Below are positions 1 to 13,827 of a DNA stretch of 64,000 bases, in pieces; the stretch's first letter is position 1, and each line of letters begins with the position of its first letter. The notes below the pieces were generated by a model. The model saw only the letters and a program-made list of their open reading frames with translations. It made no database searches and was not told where the DNA came from. The stretch is from Panaeolus papilionaceus (Eukaryota; Basidiomycota; Agaricomycetes; Agaricales), in contig JADNRZ010000001.1 of NCBI GenBank assembly GCA_015501605.1, forward strand, positions 1,364,001-1,428,000. The letters run 5' to 3'. The translations under genes and the position numbers were made by a program.

Positions 1-1243
1 TAACTACAGGGACGCTTGGGCAAAACACAAGGATTTAGACTCTTACGAAGCCAAGTGGTTGTACGTCGAAGCACTCTTGAAGGTATCTATTGATAGAACC
101 TCTCCTGTTCTGGTTTCGTACCTATGCATCATTTTTAGGTTCTTCGACGGTATTCAGACAAAACAGTTGCACAAGATCTGGTAGAGGAGCTGGAGTCATA
201 TAGCGGCGACCCATCAAATATCGTCATGAGTAGTACGTTTTTCTTTGTCCTGCGTCTCCTGACAACAGTACTTATAACCTCTAGGGACGTTATCCAAATC
301 ACCTGGCTCAGATGCGTCAGGTTCAACTGTTTCCGAACCCGATACACCATATGCACGTCCAGGCAACACACAGCATGCTCGGCCTCAAAACGTAGACGAA
401 ACAAGCTCATCTGAGGAGTCAGATGAGGAAGGAGCCAATGAATTACCAGTCATAGCATCAAGTCTAGTATCAACCGAAAATCGTCCACAGTCTTCCCTTT
501 CGTCAAACCGCTACCGCACTCCGCTTGCAGGGTCTCTTGCAATGTCTCCGCCTCCCATACCGCACCGGCTTCCTTCCCAGCAACCGCTGCCGGGATTTGA
601 AACTCCTTCTGCCTTCGGTGAAGCCGTTCCCTCCCAATTTAGTCGCGGACAACCTTTTGTCGACACGAGAGGTGACATGGTTTCTCCTCCCCATCTTTAC
701 CCTGGTCATCCTAGCTATCATACTCCCCAACCTTACACGATTAGGCCACCTTCTGCGATGGCGTTAGAGCGGGCTGTAGAAAGTGTTCAAGCTCATCTTG
801 CCGCCTTGACAGAGCGCCTGGAGGCGCTCGAGTCGCGTTCATTCACCCTTTCACGGTCAAATATAGCAAGCAGTCCCCGCAGAAGCGGCAACTCTCCCAA
901 CTGGGGACGCGGATCTCCCAATCATGCAGTCGATGGACCTTACTGGGATCTTGATGACATGGGAATGTGGTCAACAGTACTCAATCCAATGTCTCGCGGG
1001 TTAGACAAGATGAAGGAGTGGGCCACCTTCTTTGCGAGGAATGAAAATCGGTCACCATCGATGATCATAATCAGAAGGCTCTGTCTCGACGTGTCTTTCC
1101 TTGTCTGTGTAGTCGCTGTTCTTGGGGCTCTCTGGAGGAAGAGTGGTGTTAGGAGAAGAGAGGTCAAGGCTGCCCTGGTGATTCTATGGCGTGCCATTGT
1201 TGGCCACAGGTCGCAGGCATCACTATTGGAAGGAGGATTTTGA
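1..1243 (+). CDS. Acyl-CoA-binding protein with C-terminal membrane anchor (5' end missing)
   Basis: This is the 3' part of a gene that begins before the window. The first readable residues (NYRDAWAKHKDL, then AKWLYVEALLKVL) match the C-terminal helix of an acyl-CoA-binding (ACBP) domain, which binds long-chain acyl-CoA esters in the cytosol or at membranes. Introns lie at about 81-139 and 233-285. After the domain come a Ser/Pro-rich linker, a short coiled-coil-like stretch (about 765-830, AHLAALTERLEAL) and a hydrophobic segment near 1085-1135 (VSFLVCVVAVLGALW) followed by basic residues. That layout is typical of fungal ACBPs tethered to a membrane by their C terminus. The stop is TGA at 1241-1243. 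The membrane (ER or peroxisome) cannot be decided from sequence alone. Confidence 0.8.
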
Positions 1244-1363
1244 TACCCAAACACACGAAAACCAAGCATTGATCATGAACCCATTTGTATTTATCGATTT
1301 ATACCAGCTATGTTATGCAATATAATGATTCTCATGAACATGGTAAAAGGCTTCGCATATAGT

Positions 1364-3642
<2,279 letters not shown>

Positions 3643-4273
3643 ATGTCCTTCACCAATCTGTATTATAAGCGAGTAAGCCCCAATAGGTACACATTGTAGT
3701 AATCCTATTAATCTATCAGATAGACTGCAGGAACGCCAAAGGCTTGCTATGTTTGCTACAAACCCACGACGACTGTTCTCGCTACCATCAACACTGTTGA
3801 TTTCCTTTACACATGCCCTACTCATCTAGTGGATCCAGGTTTTGCAAGTCTTGTCAGTGAACCCAAAGCAACACCCGCTATATCAGCAGAGGAGATTGCC
3901 AAAGTGAAGGCTGAATGGGAGGAAAAGCAAAAAAAGAAAGCCGAGAAGGAAAAGGAGAAGGAAAAAGAGAAGGATGAGAAAGATAACAGCAAGGACAAGG
4001 ACAGCGATGGAGAGAAGAAGGTAGCATCCAGCAGTCGAACTTCTGCTTCTCCAGCATTACCTAGCTCTGCACCTGCTACACCTAGTCATGAACGATATGC
4101 ATTACATCGTGACTTTTTCGCGAGTGAGTCTGACTCTTCGTCTTATTGATTTTTTTCTGAAATAAGATTTGTGGGTTGCAGTGCGGCAAAGCGAGCATAG
4201 AAGACGACGCCAAACCAAACAAGCCAAAGAACTCGCACCACGTCTTCCAGGAGCTCCTACCAGTGGTGTATAA
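3643..4273 (+). CDS. Vps4-associated protein 1-like (Vfa1 family, former DUF1742)
   Basis: The predicted 167-residue protein opens MSFTNLYYKR and continues into a Cys-containing block (ACYVCYKPTTTVL, then DFLYTCPTHL). That pattern marks the fungal Vfa1 family, whose yeast member binds the ESCRT ATPase Vps4 at endosomes. The middle is a charged, Lys/Glu-rich helix (about 3915-4020), then a Ser/Pro-rich linker and a conserved tail RYALHRDFFAMR with a basic end. Exons as read are 3643-3672, 3742-4123 and 4182-4273, stopping at TAA. The first acceptor is uncertain: the in-frame choice ends in AAG at 3741, whereas a CAG at 3730 would break the frame. Family assignment is from memory of the cysteine block. 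Confidence 0.7.
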
Positions 4274-4612
4274 GACAATAAGTAAAATCGGACAGATATA
4301 CGTGTACAAGTGAAGTTGTGTATGTACATAGATGGTCGTAATGATAAGTAATATAAGTTTGTACGGAGAATGTTTACTGAGAGCGGAGTTCCAACTCGGT
4401 AAAAAACAAGCCAACAAATCTTATGAACAAGAGTCATCATCGCACCACAACCGCATTTCTTTCAATCCATTCCTTATGAATTTGATCAGAAATTCATCTA
4501 ATATCTTTTCATAAAATTCTTAAATTTCAAATTATACCTTGTAAGTATCCTAGGCATCTCATGCAACCTTCAATAATAATCTCTTCTTGTGCAGTCTTTT
4601 AGAGAAAAAGAA
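4274..4612. promoter_or_regulatory. Intergenic region with a 5'UTR intron (4541-4594)
   Basis: This holds the 3' end of the VFA1-like gene and the leader of the next gene. A consensus donor (GTAAGT at 4541) and acceptor (TTGTGCAG ending 4594) outline a 54-base intron just upstream of the ATG at 4613, so the leader is probably spliced. No coding sequence is supported here. Confidence 0.5.
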
Positions 4613-7600
4613 ATGAATAAAAATCCATTTTTGCCAAATCCATCGTATACGCCTCAACAACCTCCATTGCCTCCTGGTCCACCACCTCCTCAGCCAAATC
4701 AACCGGATTTTGCTACCTGGTGGGCTAGTGGTGGAGGTCAACAGCCTCATGCTCAGCAGCCAGCGGGTTACGGTGCCCAATGGCCAACTGCTCAGGCTGC
4801 CCGCCCTCCTGCTGAGCAAAGCGCGTTGTACGCAAACTATGGCTATGGCTCTCAAAACAATTGGCAAAGACAACAACAACAACAGCAGCAGCAGCAGCAA
4901 CCACATTACCAACCCCAGGTACCTCCCATGCCTCCTCCAGCACCAGCAGCTCAGCCAGGGTATAATCCATACCAGCCTGCAACTGGCTATCCACAGCCAT
5001 ACATACCCCAATCTGTTCCTCCTCCACAACCTATGGTACAGCCGGGATACCCACCTGCGCAACCTCAGCAACAGTATTTTCAACCACCAGTAGCACCACA
5101 GCAACATCATGTTCATCCTCATCCACCACAGGGACCAGGTCAAGGACGCCATAATCACCATTCTTCACCTCAGCATCCTCCCGCCAAAAGGCAGAGATTC
5201 GATGGTCCGAACAATAATCGTCATCATCAGAATCAGTCTTCTCAGATACCACCTCAACCCCACTTTCAACCTCCACCACCGCCTCAAGGACAATCCCAAC
5301 CAAATTTCCCGCAGCCACCTCATGGACCAAGTCGTGGTGTTGCTCCGACAGGGCCAGGAGGTAATCGATCAGGACAAGGCAGGGGTGGTGGTATGCAAGG
5401 GCGCGGTGGCCGTGGAGGGGGGTCAATGTCGGGTAACAATCGAGGAGGGCTTTCAGGAGGTCGAGGCAGAGGAGGCAGCTTCAATGCTGGCAGTGGGAGA
5501 GGGGGTGGAGGGGGTGGAGGAAATCAACAACCGGGCTCGCTGCGAAATCAAAACTCTAGAAACAACTTTAGCGGGGGTAACAAAGACTTTCACAACAACA
5601 GGCGAGGTGGATCGTTCAACAGCGGAGGAAACATCCCTAGTGGCCCTGGAAACGCCAGCGGGAGCGGTAATTATCCTCACCAAAACTCTTCCTTCCGTGG
5701 CCGCAATCAAAACCACTCTGGACCAAATCGTAACAGGAACGACACCAGCGGCAACACTTCTGCAAGAGATGCAACATCGAACTTGGGTAAGAAGGATGAG
5801 AATAGGCGAACCCTCACCGACTTCAAAATTGTTGGACTGGCTATTCCGGATCTGCATTGGACATGGGGTTCAATTCCGTCTTCCAAGGCGATCAAGGTTG
5901 AAGACGCTACCAGCGTCAATGGGTCTACTGCTGTGGATGGAATTAAGACAGAGCCGAATGCTGAGGAGAAGCCAGAGCCTGTTAAAGTCGAACAGGATGA
6001 TACAAAAGATGCGAAAGGGCTGCAGGAGAGCTCAGTGACTACTAAGGTAGCCACAGATGCGAGCCTTCCACCCTCAAGGATTCGGATTTACTTTCATACT
6101 CCTGTCACTGCGGATGATGCTCGTCCGATTCCTCATAATTCTGGTTATGGAGACGGCCCTTCAGATTCGAGGAAGGGCAAGAGGAAAAAGTTGGAGGATG
6201 ATGATGGAGATATTGAGGAGCGCAGGGCACCCCCTCCTCCCCCTCAGATGGCTAGCATAAATCATGAGGACCGTTCCAGTGTCCCAGCTAGTGCCGCTCC
6301 TAGTGTTGCAGAGACGGCGAGTGAAGGAGATTGGTTGATGGCGGCCATTGTGGAAGGTGAAGATGATCCTACAGCTGCTGGTCAGTCGCACCCTGTCGAC
6401 GAGGATGAGGATCAGTTGCACATTAGTCCAGTTGATGCCCAAGATGGGCATGCAATGGCCACGGATCACGACGCGGTTGATGGTGAGCTCGTTATTTTCT
6501 TTCGCCACCGATGTTATGTGATCGTCCCTCTCTTTGTTGGATGAGAGGAGGCTGTAAGCCTTGCCGACACGCAACTGACATTGTGACTTTCTGTTTTTCC
6601 TCTGAAGACCAGGGCAACCATGAAGGACCCATCGCTACTGGTGATATAAATATGCACTCTGGAGAGGTGGATGACCATGAGGGTGACGCCGTTCAAGTTG
6701 ATGGAGGCGACGATGCTGCTAAGGACGTTGATGAGCATGTTGACGCTGAGTCCAAGATGGCAGCTGATGCTCACAATGCCTCCACTTCTGCTCATGAGCC
6801 GTCTCACGATGACGATCCTTCATTCTCTACATCTGCGTCCGTATTTGACATTATATCTTCTGGTCTTGCTTCCTCACATTGGAGTTTTCTTCCTCACAGT
6901 GCTAACCCGTCTGCTGACCATCATGAATCTGTTGAGACACAGGGTTCCCCAGAGTCCCGACGCGTTGCCAAATCGCTGCAGGCGGCTTCGGTTGAGTCTA
7001 CATTGCTAGATATCGATAACCAGCAAGAAACACAAATTGACGATGTCGACTATTACGGCACTCAAATAATCGAGGATGTAAAACCTTCCAGTTCATCAGC
7101 TGCGCCAGCAGCAGATGGCGCATCATCAAGTGCCAACTCTAAGGCTGAGCCCAAACCGACTACGCCTTCTGCCAACCGACTTTCCATCTCCTATGCTCAT
7201 GGAAATAGGCGACTTGTTATCAATGCAGAGGTCGTTAATAGCCTCGAGCTTTTCCGTTCAGAAGGTCGAATTGAAGTTCTGATCAATGCCACTCGTGAAG
7301 GTACCGACGCGCTGAAGGGCATAATTGTAAGTATCTTTCAGATGATTTTCGTTCTTCTGTTGAAGGTTTGCTGTCGCAGATGGAAGGCCTCTCTGAAGCA
7401 ACGAAGTCCTACTTGCCATTACCACCCGCTGAGGAGTCCGACACAACGATCCCCAACTTTAAGCAAGTTACACCACCTTCAACACTAAAGCTTATAGTCT
7501 ATCTCGACACGGATCGCCCTCTTTCAGAGCCCAAATGGGCAAAGAGTGGTGATGTACAGGAATGGCTGAAAAGCATGTTCGGTCGTATGTTCTGGGTTGC

Positions 7601-8157
7601 TGGAGATGCTGCTGAAGGTTGGGAGAAGAAGATCCATGTCACGGATCCTGATCCTGTAAGCACGAGTACTTGTGTCTATGTCGAGTATTTCTAACCTCCC
7701 CACTTTCTGTTAGCCTCCGACAATTTGGACTGTTCTTGATGCTTGGGCAACAAATTCTCCTGTTGGAGCTCTGACTGAACGACAGAGATTCTTGAAGACC
7801 CATTTGACTGAAATCGACAACATTCTAGAGATACTGCTGCGCCTTGTGCGTGGCGAGCGGGCGACGCCGTTTTCGCAGTCTGCACCTACCATCTCGGCAC
7901 CCAGTATCTCTGGGCCTTTGTTATCTGCTCTCTCTCCGGCTTCGGCTCACGGTGCTCAGCAAACTCATGTATCTTTAGCCGTGTTAGCCATTTTCAGGAT
8001 GACGACTGAATTTGCCGTCAGAGCTCTAGGAGAGAAAGGAAAGACGGAAGTGGAAGAACGTATCGGCGAAATCGTGCGCTGTCTTCCCTCTCATCTAATT
8101 TATAAGAGCTTGGATGGTATCTTTAAAGAATGGCGTGTAGAGAAAAAAGCAAGGTAA
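4613..8157 (+). CDS. Large low-complexity protein, P/Q-rich and RGG-rich N terminus, unknown function
   Basis: Four exons (4613-6482, 6608-7326, 7380-7655, 7714-8157) join in frame to give 1102 residues. I do not recognise a named family. The first 250 residues are rich in Pro, Gln and His, with a Gln run at about 4864-4905. Residues of about 250-370 form a Gly/Arg region with RGG-type repeats like those of RNA-binding disordered regions. After that come less biased segments that look folded or conserved: LTDFKIVGLAIPDLHWTWG (5815-5870), SRIRIYFHTPV (about 6075-6110), an acidic Ser-rich stretch, and a C-terminal block from SISYAHGNRRLVINAEV (about 7185) to the stop. The start follows a likely 5'UTR intron. 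A nuclear or RNA-linked role is only an inference from composition. Confidence 0.7.
4864..4905 (+). repeat. CAA/CAG trinucleotide run encoding polyglutamine
   Basis: A run of CAA and CAG codons encodes about ten consecutive glutamines inside the low-complexity protein. Such runs change length easily by replication slippage. Confidence 0.85.
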
Positions 8158-8444
8158 CTTTTCACTTTGTTGTTCCCGTGTTATGATACTTTTTGCGACA
8201 TCCCTGTAGACTTTTAGCCTGTCATCAGATGTAGTAACACCTTGCATTCGTATATCATTTATACAGCCGTAATCCTATTTTGTTTTTGACTTGTAATCAT
8301 GCAAGATGTAAGAAAGAAAAAGCCCAAACTTGAGTTTTGAACTGGAGGTTATGGAGAGATGGTAATAGTCACATGACTGCAATCTCTTTGACGGACGCGT
8401 CACCTTCACGAAGCGCAATCAATATAGCTTGACCACTAACCAAC

Positions 8445-9561
8445 ATGGTACGTCGCTGCATCGCACTGAAAGTACGTGTTAACAGAGTGATAATGTAGTT
8501 CCGCAACACCTACGACTCAGACAACACCGTTTTCTCTCCCCAAGGACGACTCCACCAAGTTGAATATGCTCTGGAAGCCGTCAAACAAGGATCTGCTGCC
8601 GTTGGATTGCGTTCCAAGACCCATGCTGTACTTTTAGCACTCAAGGTAAGCATGCTAATCAATCGACATATCCGATTGTCCATAAATGCTCCTCTTCACT
8701 GTAGCGATCAACAGGCGAGTTGGCGTCCTATCAGCAGAAGATGTTTCGAATAGATGATCATGTCGGCATTGCTATTGCTGGTCTAACATCCGATGCTCGC
8801 GTTTTGAGGTGCTTGCTTTCTCCTTGATGTTTTAACCCTTGGGTTACTAATTGCTCTTCAATAGTAATTTTATGCGACAGCAGGCCATGTCCTCAAAAAT
8901 GATATTCAATCGACCAGTGCCTGTGAACAGGCTTGTGTCCGCAATTGCCGATAGTAAGCAATTTCCTGACAGTCTTTAATTAAATTTATCTGACCGTGTT
9001 TCTTTGAATTACAGAGGCACAAGTAAACACTCAGGAATACGGTCGTCGACCCTACGGTGTGGGATTCCTCGTGATCGGACAAGATAACAGTGGACCCCAT
9101 CTTTACGAATTCTCTCCTTCTGGCAACTCATACGAGTATTACGCAATGTCTATTGGTGCCAGAAGTCAGAGTGCAAAGACCTATCTCGAGAAGCACTACG
9201 AAAGTTTTGCCGATTGTGCGTATTTGAGTTACTGTCACTCGTAGCCTCGCTAAACATAGGATGACCAGGCTCGCTAGAGGATCTCATCAGACACGGTCTT
9301 CATGCATTGCGCGAAACGCTCCAGCAGGACAAGGAGCTCAATGTCAACAACACATCGATTGGAATTGTTGGTCCCGCAAGTGAGCACGAGACAGCAGCCG
9401 TTCGGGAAGGTGGTTTCCGCATCCTAGAAAACGAAGCTGTCGACCCATTCTTGCAGACGATGATCGCAAAGGAGACTGATACAGGCAGTGCTCCTGCTGC
9501 TGCCTCATCTTCAAGCGCGCCGACCGCACCCGGTGACGAAGACGTTCAAATGTCGGGATAA
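8445..9561 (+). CDS. PRE5: 20S proteasome subunit alpha-6 (alpha type-1)
   Basis: This is an outer-ring subunit of the 20S proteasome core particle. Six exons (8445-8447, 8499-8645, 8705-8808, 8865-8953, 9015-9215, 9269-9561) sum to 837 bases and encode 278 residues. The first exon is only the ATG. The N terminus [18 protein letters not shown] then [15 protein letters not shown] is the alpha-subunit signature. [28 protein letters not shown] and SIGIVGP match the alpha-6 (PSMA1/Pre5) type. The acidic tail ending EDVQMSG is family-like. Alpha subunits lack the catalytic N-terminal Thr and gate entry to the chamber. One ACGCGT lies 45 bp upstream (8395-8400), but I do not rely on it. Confidence 0.95.
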
Positions 9562-9719
9562 TAACAGCCTGATTAAATTGTGCATTATTCCTTGTGTAAT
9601 ATTGATTCTACATGATAACGTTCGATAGCGTTAAAAAGTTGTGAGTGGTGGCAATAATTCTGGTCTCAGTTCTTGTACTTTTAATAAATAAAACGAGGGA
9701 TGTGATCCTTTTGGTTTGG

Positions 9720-11351
9720 TCAAGGTTTCTGTGCGGTGGATGAAGCAGCTTGAGTACGCGATTTGAAGAAAGCACGCCATGTCCTTGCAGCAGTACTCGG
9801 CCTGCGCAATGTAATCAATAGGTGCACCATCGCGCTGAGCAACATGACGCTTCCTGCTTGATGAGCTGCTGCTAGAGGGGTGGGCACGAGGTAGAGCAGG
9901 GTGCTAATTCCAAGGGCGACCTGAATATTGGCCATAGCAAATGCTGCAGTAGTTGCCACACGGGCAAGTGGGGGCAAAGCAGCCTTCACCACTGGGCTGA
10001 ACGTCTTTGCATAGAGCAATGCTGTTGCTACATAGGTGGACGTAGCCTAGAATTGATGTGAATTAAGAGTCTACTAGGATGAAGAAGGGGTCCTTACCAA
10101 GACACGATGATCAAACTGGACCGTGGTGGGATTTTCGAAAATATTTCGCCACCAAATATCAGAATGATCCTCACTCTTTGAGTATGCGGTTGCGAACAGC
10201 TCGTCTATTGGGGGTGCAAGACAGCCACCCATCAAAGGGAATTCGTTGTACAGCAAACCGGCGTCAAGACCAGCAACAAATGCACCTAGATCGTCGTGAG
10301 TATAGAAAAAACACCTTGTCACGCAGACAAACCTGAGAGGGCGGTCAAGAATACCAAAGCTGTCAAGCCGATTGCCTGACGCCTGAAGGTGCTGAGAACA
10401 GGGTTTTTCAAGGCTTCGGAGAGTTTTCCAGCATAACCACTCCAGACACCAGTGTGTGCATACTTCCAGTCCTTGATAACGGCCATCGCAGAGCCGAACA
10501 TACCGAGGTATAAAAGGAAAGCCAATCCGAGGTGGGATGCAAGGCGATACTGGGAAACTCGAGGAACAGCTCCAGGGGTGTCCATGACCGATTCTTCAAG
10601 ACCCGACTTGACCATATACCACCCCATAGCTCCCTGGGCGCCAATGAGGAGCGCAAGGGCAGTTAGACGACGGGAAAAGGGCTTGGATATCTTCTTTCGG
10701 AAGGCGAAGTACGCGAGAGGTCCAACGAACACAACACCAATTAGACGGCCGAGTATGCGATGACCCCATTCCCAATAGAAGATTGTCTTGAACTCTTCCA
10801 ATGACATCGAGTGGTTCAGACTGTGTCGGAAGATAAGCCGGACTTGGTGCCAAAGAATTGATAGCTACTCACAGCTTGAACTCAGGTGTGGCCTTGTATT
10901 TATTGAATTCAACCATCCAATCCTCTTGTGTTATTGGAGGGCGAACACCAGTAATTGGCTTCCACTCGGTAATACTCAAACCAGACTCTGTAAGACGAGT
11001 AACTCCACCAACGACAATAATACCGAGAACAAGAACAGATGAGAGCAGAAGCCATCGTCCAACTGCTGGGCTTGCTAGCACAGGAAGCGGTTCGGTTTGG
11101 GTTGAAGTTTCCACCGCGGTCTTTAATTCTTCGCTGGGTCTTGATTTGGGTGAGCTCGAGTGCAGAAGACGAATGCTGGAACTTCGGAAAGCTGTTCTAT
11201 CGACTTGACAGACTATTGAACGAGCATTGGCACGACTGAATGGGAGTCGAATAAAGGAAAAAGCTCGAGTTTGATGACCCTGCAAACCCGAAATAAACCT
11301 TCCTGCTACATGAGGACGCGACGAGGCCCTCAAGGCAGCTAGCAGTGCCAT
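9720..11351 (-). CDS. COX15: Heme A synthase
   Basis: This inner mitochondrial membrane enzyme converts heme O to heme A for cytochrome c oxidase. The start ATG (11349-11351) opens a basic, Ser/Arg-rich presequence of about 80 residues suited to mitochondrial import. The first membrane segment ([21 protein letters not shown]) runs into the family motif [16 protein letters not shown]. Histidines expected to handle heme lie in [25 protein letters not shown] and AAHQAGSV. Three introns are read: near 10807-10868 (joins [12 protein letters not shown]), near 10286-10334 (joins SGAFVAGL) and near 10045-10097 (joins HRVLATSTY). Stop is TGA at 9720-9722. It shares a 156-bp promoter with the BolA3-like gene, another mitochondrial cofactor gene. 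Confidence 0.95.
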
Positions 11352-11507
11352 GGTTGTAAGTCGTTGGAGATGATGGTGGTCGGATGGTAAATGAGCAAAG
11401 GGAAATATTTTACCGAGGTCTAAATTTGGAAGCAGCCAATCGGGTTGATGGATTATAAAACGGCAAAGGACTGCTCTCGTTCACAAACTACACTGTTCTA
11501 GCCTCAA
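11352..11507. promoter_or_regulatory. Bidirectional promoter, COX15 / BolA3-like
   Basis: Only 156 bp separate the two start codons. A CCAAT box lies at 11436-11440 and a TATAAAA at 11454-11460, the latter 48 bp before the BolA3-like ATG. CCAAT is the binding core of the HAP (NF-Y-type) complex, which in fungi controls respiration and heme genes. That it does so here is inference. Confidence 0.5.
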
Positions 11508-11940
11508 ATGTTTGCCATTACCCGTCGTCTACTACCCTCTTTACACCAATCCAGAGCTTTTTCTGCTTCTGCTTTACGTGCAAATTTACAAGCAGATGCT
11601 TCAAAAGGGGAGAAGACTATATACGATAAGCTCACAGCGAAATTTGCCCCATCCGAGTTGAAGGTGCAGGATGTATCGGGCGAGTATACATATTCATCGG
11701 ATTACTTTAAACTTTTCTAACATGTGAATATATAGGCGGCTGTGGAACGTTTTATGCCATTGTAATTTCAAGTTCTCAATTTAAAGGACTTCCAATTGTG
11801 AAGCAGCACAGACTTGTGACTGAAACTCTGAAAGCTGAGATTGAAGGCATTCACGGCCTTCAAGTGAGTCTACTCGACTTCTAGTACTGCTTTATTGGTC
11901 TCTGACGCGCCTTTAGATTAAGACCGACGTACCTCAATAG
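11508..11940 (+). CDS. BOL3: Mitochondrial BolA-like protein 3
   Basis: Three exons (11508-11679, 11736-11863, 11917-11940) sum to 324 bases and encode 107 residues. The first 35 residues form a basic, Ser-rich mitochondrial presequence (MFAITRRLLPSLHQSRAF). The BolA fold follows, with the Cys-containing motif GGCGTFYAIVI, the conserved IVKQHRLV segment and the end GLQIKTDVPQ, close to human BOLA3 in layout. BolA3 works late in mitochondrial Fe-S delivery, for example to lipoate synthase. The first intron (11680-11735) must begin with GC rather than GT to keep the frame and the GGCG motif. It shares a promoter with COX15. Confidence 0.88.
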
Positions 11941-12147
11941 TAACAATTCCCTGGCATCCTGCTTTCTGTACCAAACTCGTGCAGGCGGTATGACATTTGC
12001 ATCACTCATTTCAACCAGCACCCATCCCATCTCATCACACAATTCTTCTTAAATCTAATTTATTCCAATAGTACCCCAACATCTGTCACTCCTCATACTT
12101 GACCTTGAATGAAGCACTGTTTCGTCTACGGTCATGGAATTACCTTT

Positions 12148-13252
12148 TTACTTGACCTTGGTCAGGCTCATTAGAGTTATTGCTTCTGCATTATACACCT
12201 CCCGGTTAGGATCATCCATAACCTGCACTTTTTTTTCAAAAAACAGGTGTTGGGAAGGACTTCAAACGCGTTACCTCTTTCCATGAAAACTTCTTCTTCA
12301 GCATGTTGAAGAAGCGTTTGTCCGCCTTGCTCTTAGATCAGCTTGGCTATCAAATATCAGATCCATCTTACTGACCTTTCTTCTCTTTTTGTAACAGAAC
12401 AAAATAATGGTCGATGGATCGGACAAATCGCTCAATGTCTGGACGAGCAGAGGGAATGCTGGCTCGAAATACACGCAGTCCGCTGCGAGGATAATATCGG
12501 GCTTTGGTATATCTTGTGGTATCGGTTCCCCCCTTAGCCGTCGTGATCTGTTAAGCACTCCTCAGAGACCGGCGAGGGATTGTTTGACCCACCAATTCAA
12601 TTCAGCGACAGAAACGTTGGATTCCAAGTTGTTCAGCAATACATTACGATTCATAATCGGAAGCAAGGGCCTGTCGTGACGTTTAAATGGTGAGCATGTC
12701 AATGATAAAGAAGCAAGTTGGATCGAGCAAAGGAAAATACGAACGCCTGGTCAGTAATCCATGTTGTCATACTTCCCAAGGCTCCTACAACCAGACCCAC
12801 AAGGCCCGTTCCACTCCCAAGCTCCAGGATTGTTTTGTCTTGAATGTACACCGGTCCTTTCTGAACCAGGTAACTTCCTAATATCTGGCTTGGATCAGTT
12901 TCTTAAAGGGGTCCGTATACATGGCTGGACATTGTACCTGTCCTGCAGGCCAGGCAAGACCACCGCACCCAGGTGCTGCATCGACGTGAAGAGATATGGG
13001 CAAAGGTTTTGGCAATGATTCAATCTGATGAGAAAACGAGAGTTTCAACAAGCCATCCTCTTCCGAATGGGTTTGGAGGGGAAGAACTGTGAGAAGTTCG
13101 GACACAGATTTTGAGGAGCGAGCTAATCCTTCGGAGGCGATGACGCCTTCAAGTTCGTTATCATCTTTTAAATGTCGTAAGGGATCCTCGAAGTCTAGTT
13201 TTTCATCCAAAGCTATATCACCACAAGGAAGGTTTGTATCCAGTTCAATCAT
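12148..13252 (-). CDS. EFM6: EFM6-like protein-lysine N-methyltransferase
   Basis: Six exons (13252-12938, 12884-12745, 12670-12593, 12532-12376, 12325-12275, 12222-12148) sum to 816 bases and give 271 residues. The protein has the class I SAM-binding motif LELGSGTGLVG, motif II TDQAPLLPIMNRN, the LNWGEP segment, and the post-motif ILAADCVYFEPAF characteristic of METTL21/EFM6 enzymes, then CYKKRRKADKRFF. EFM6 in yeast methylates elongation factor eEF1A; the substrate here is inferred. Several splice sites are unusual: a GTTCGT donor at 12744 and AAG acceptors before exons 4 and 5. All are needed to keep motifs in frame. Residues 1-90 are less conserved and acidic. Confidence 0.82.
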
Positions 13253-13827
13253 CGATGGATGATGATTTCAGGAAAGTTGTGGAAGGAGAACCAGGTAGTC
13301 GATCATCGGCAATAGCTTATGCCAAAATCGGATTTAGGCATCTCCCGTTGGACGACAATTGCCGACAATTATACAGCTTTTGAGTTGCTTTATGGCTCTA
13401 TTTACACGGAAACACGTCAAACTGGTAATGACCGAGATAAGAACACGAGGCATCCTTATACTGGATTTTATGTTTTGTTGCGGTTATTGAAAAATTTCGA
13501 GGGGCTATAAATTGTCAATGGCTCGGATATGTTCGATCGATTGATGCACGAGGCGGTTAGGACTTGGGTGCATCACGCCGACATGTTATAGACGCGCCAC
13601 TCTCTTTTAAACCCTTACATACTCCAAGCCAAAAACGAGGACTAAGGTTAGACATTGGTGAGAATGGCCAACATTCCCGGTTATCTCTGCGATCCTGGAA
13701 CCTCAGGGTTGACGATAAAATAGTAAACATGTGCAACGTCAATCAAATCCGACAAATCCTTTGACTTTACTATTCGACACCCACCACAGTCCCCCGTCGT
13801 CCCACTTCTCCCCCAACTTTGCAGGCA
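13253..13827. promoter_or_regulatory. Divergent intergenic region between EFM6-like and CBM48 genes
   Basis: The 575 bp between two opposite start codons contain only short, unsupported reading frames. It presumably holds both promoters; a pyrimidine-rich tract (13780-13820) precedes the ATG at 13828. No clear element beyond that. Confidence 0.4.

Noticed and set aside
4559..5161. 200-codon open frame on the minus strand
   Set aside because: Leu/Trp/Arg-rich shadow of the Pro/Gln-rich coding region on the other strand; no family features.
5109..6038. 309-codon open frame on the plus strand
   Set aside because: Alternate frame of the low-complexity gene; composition is a by-product of the RGG/Pro codons.
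8395..8400. ACGCGT (MluI cell-cycle box) before the proteasome gene
   Set aside because: A lone copy with no partner site; proteasome genes are not G1/S genes.
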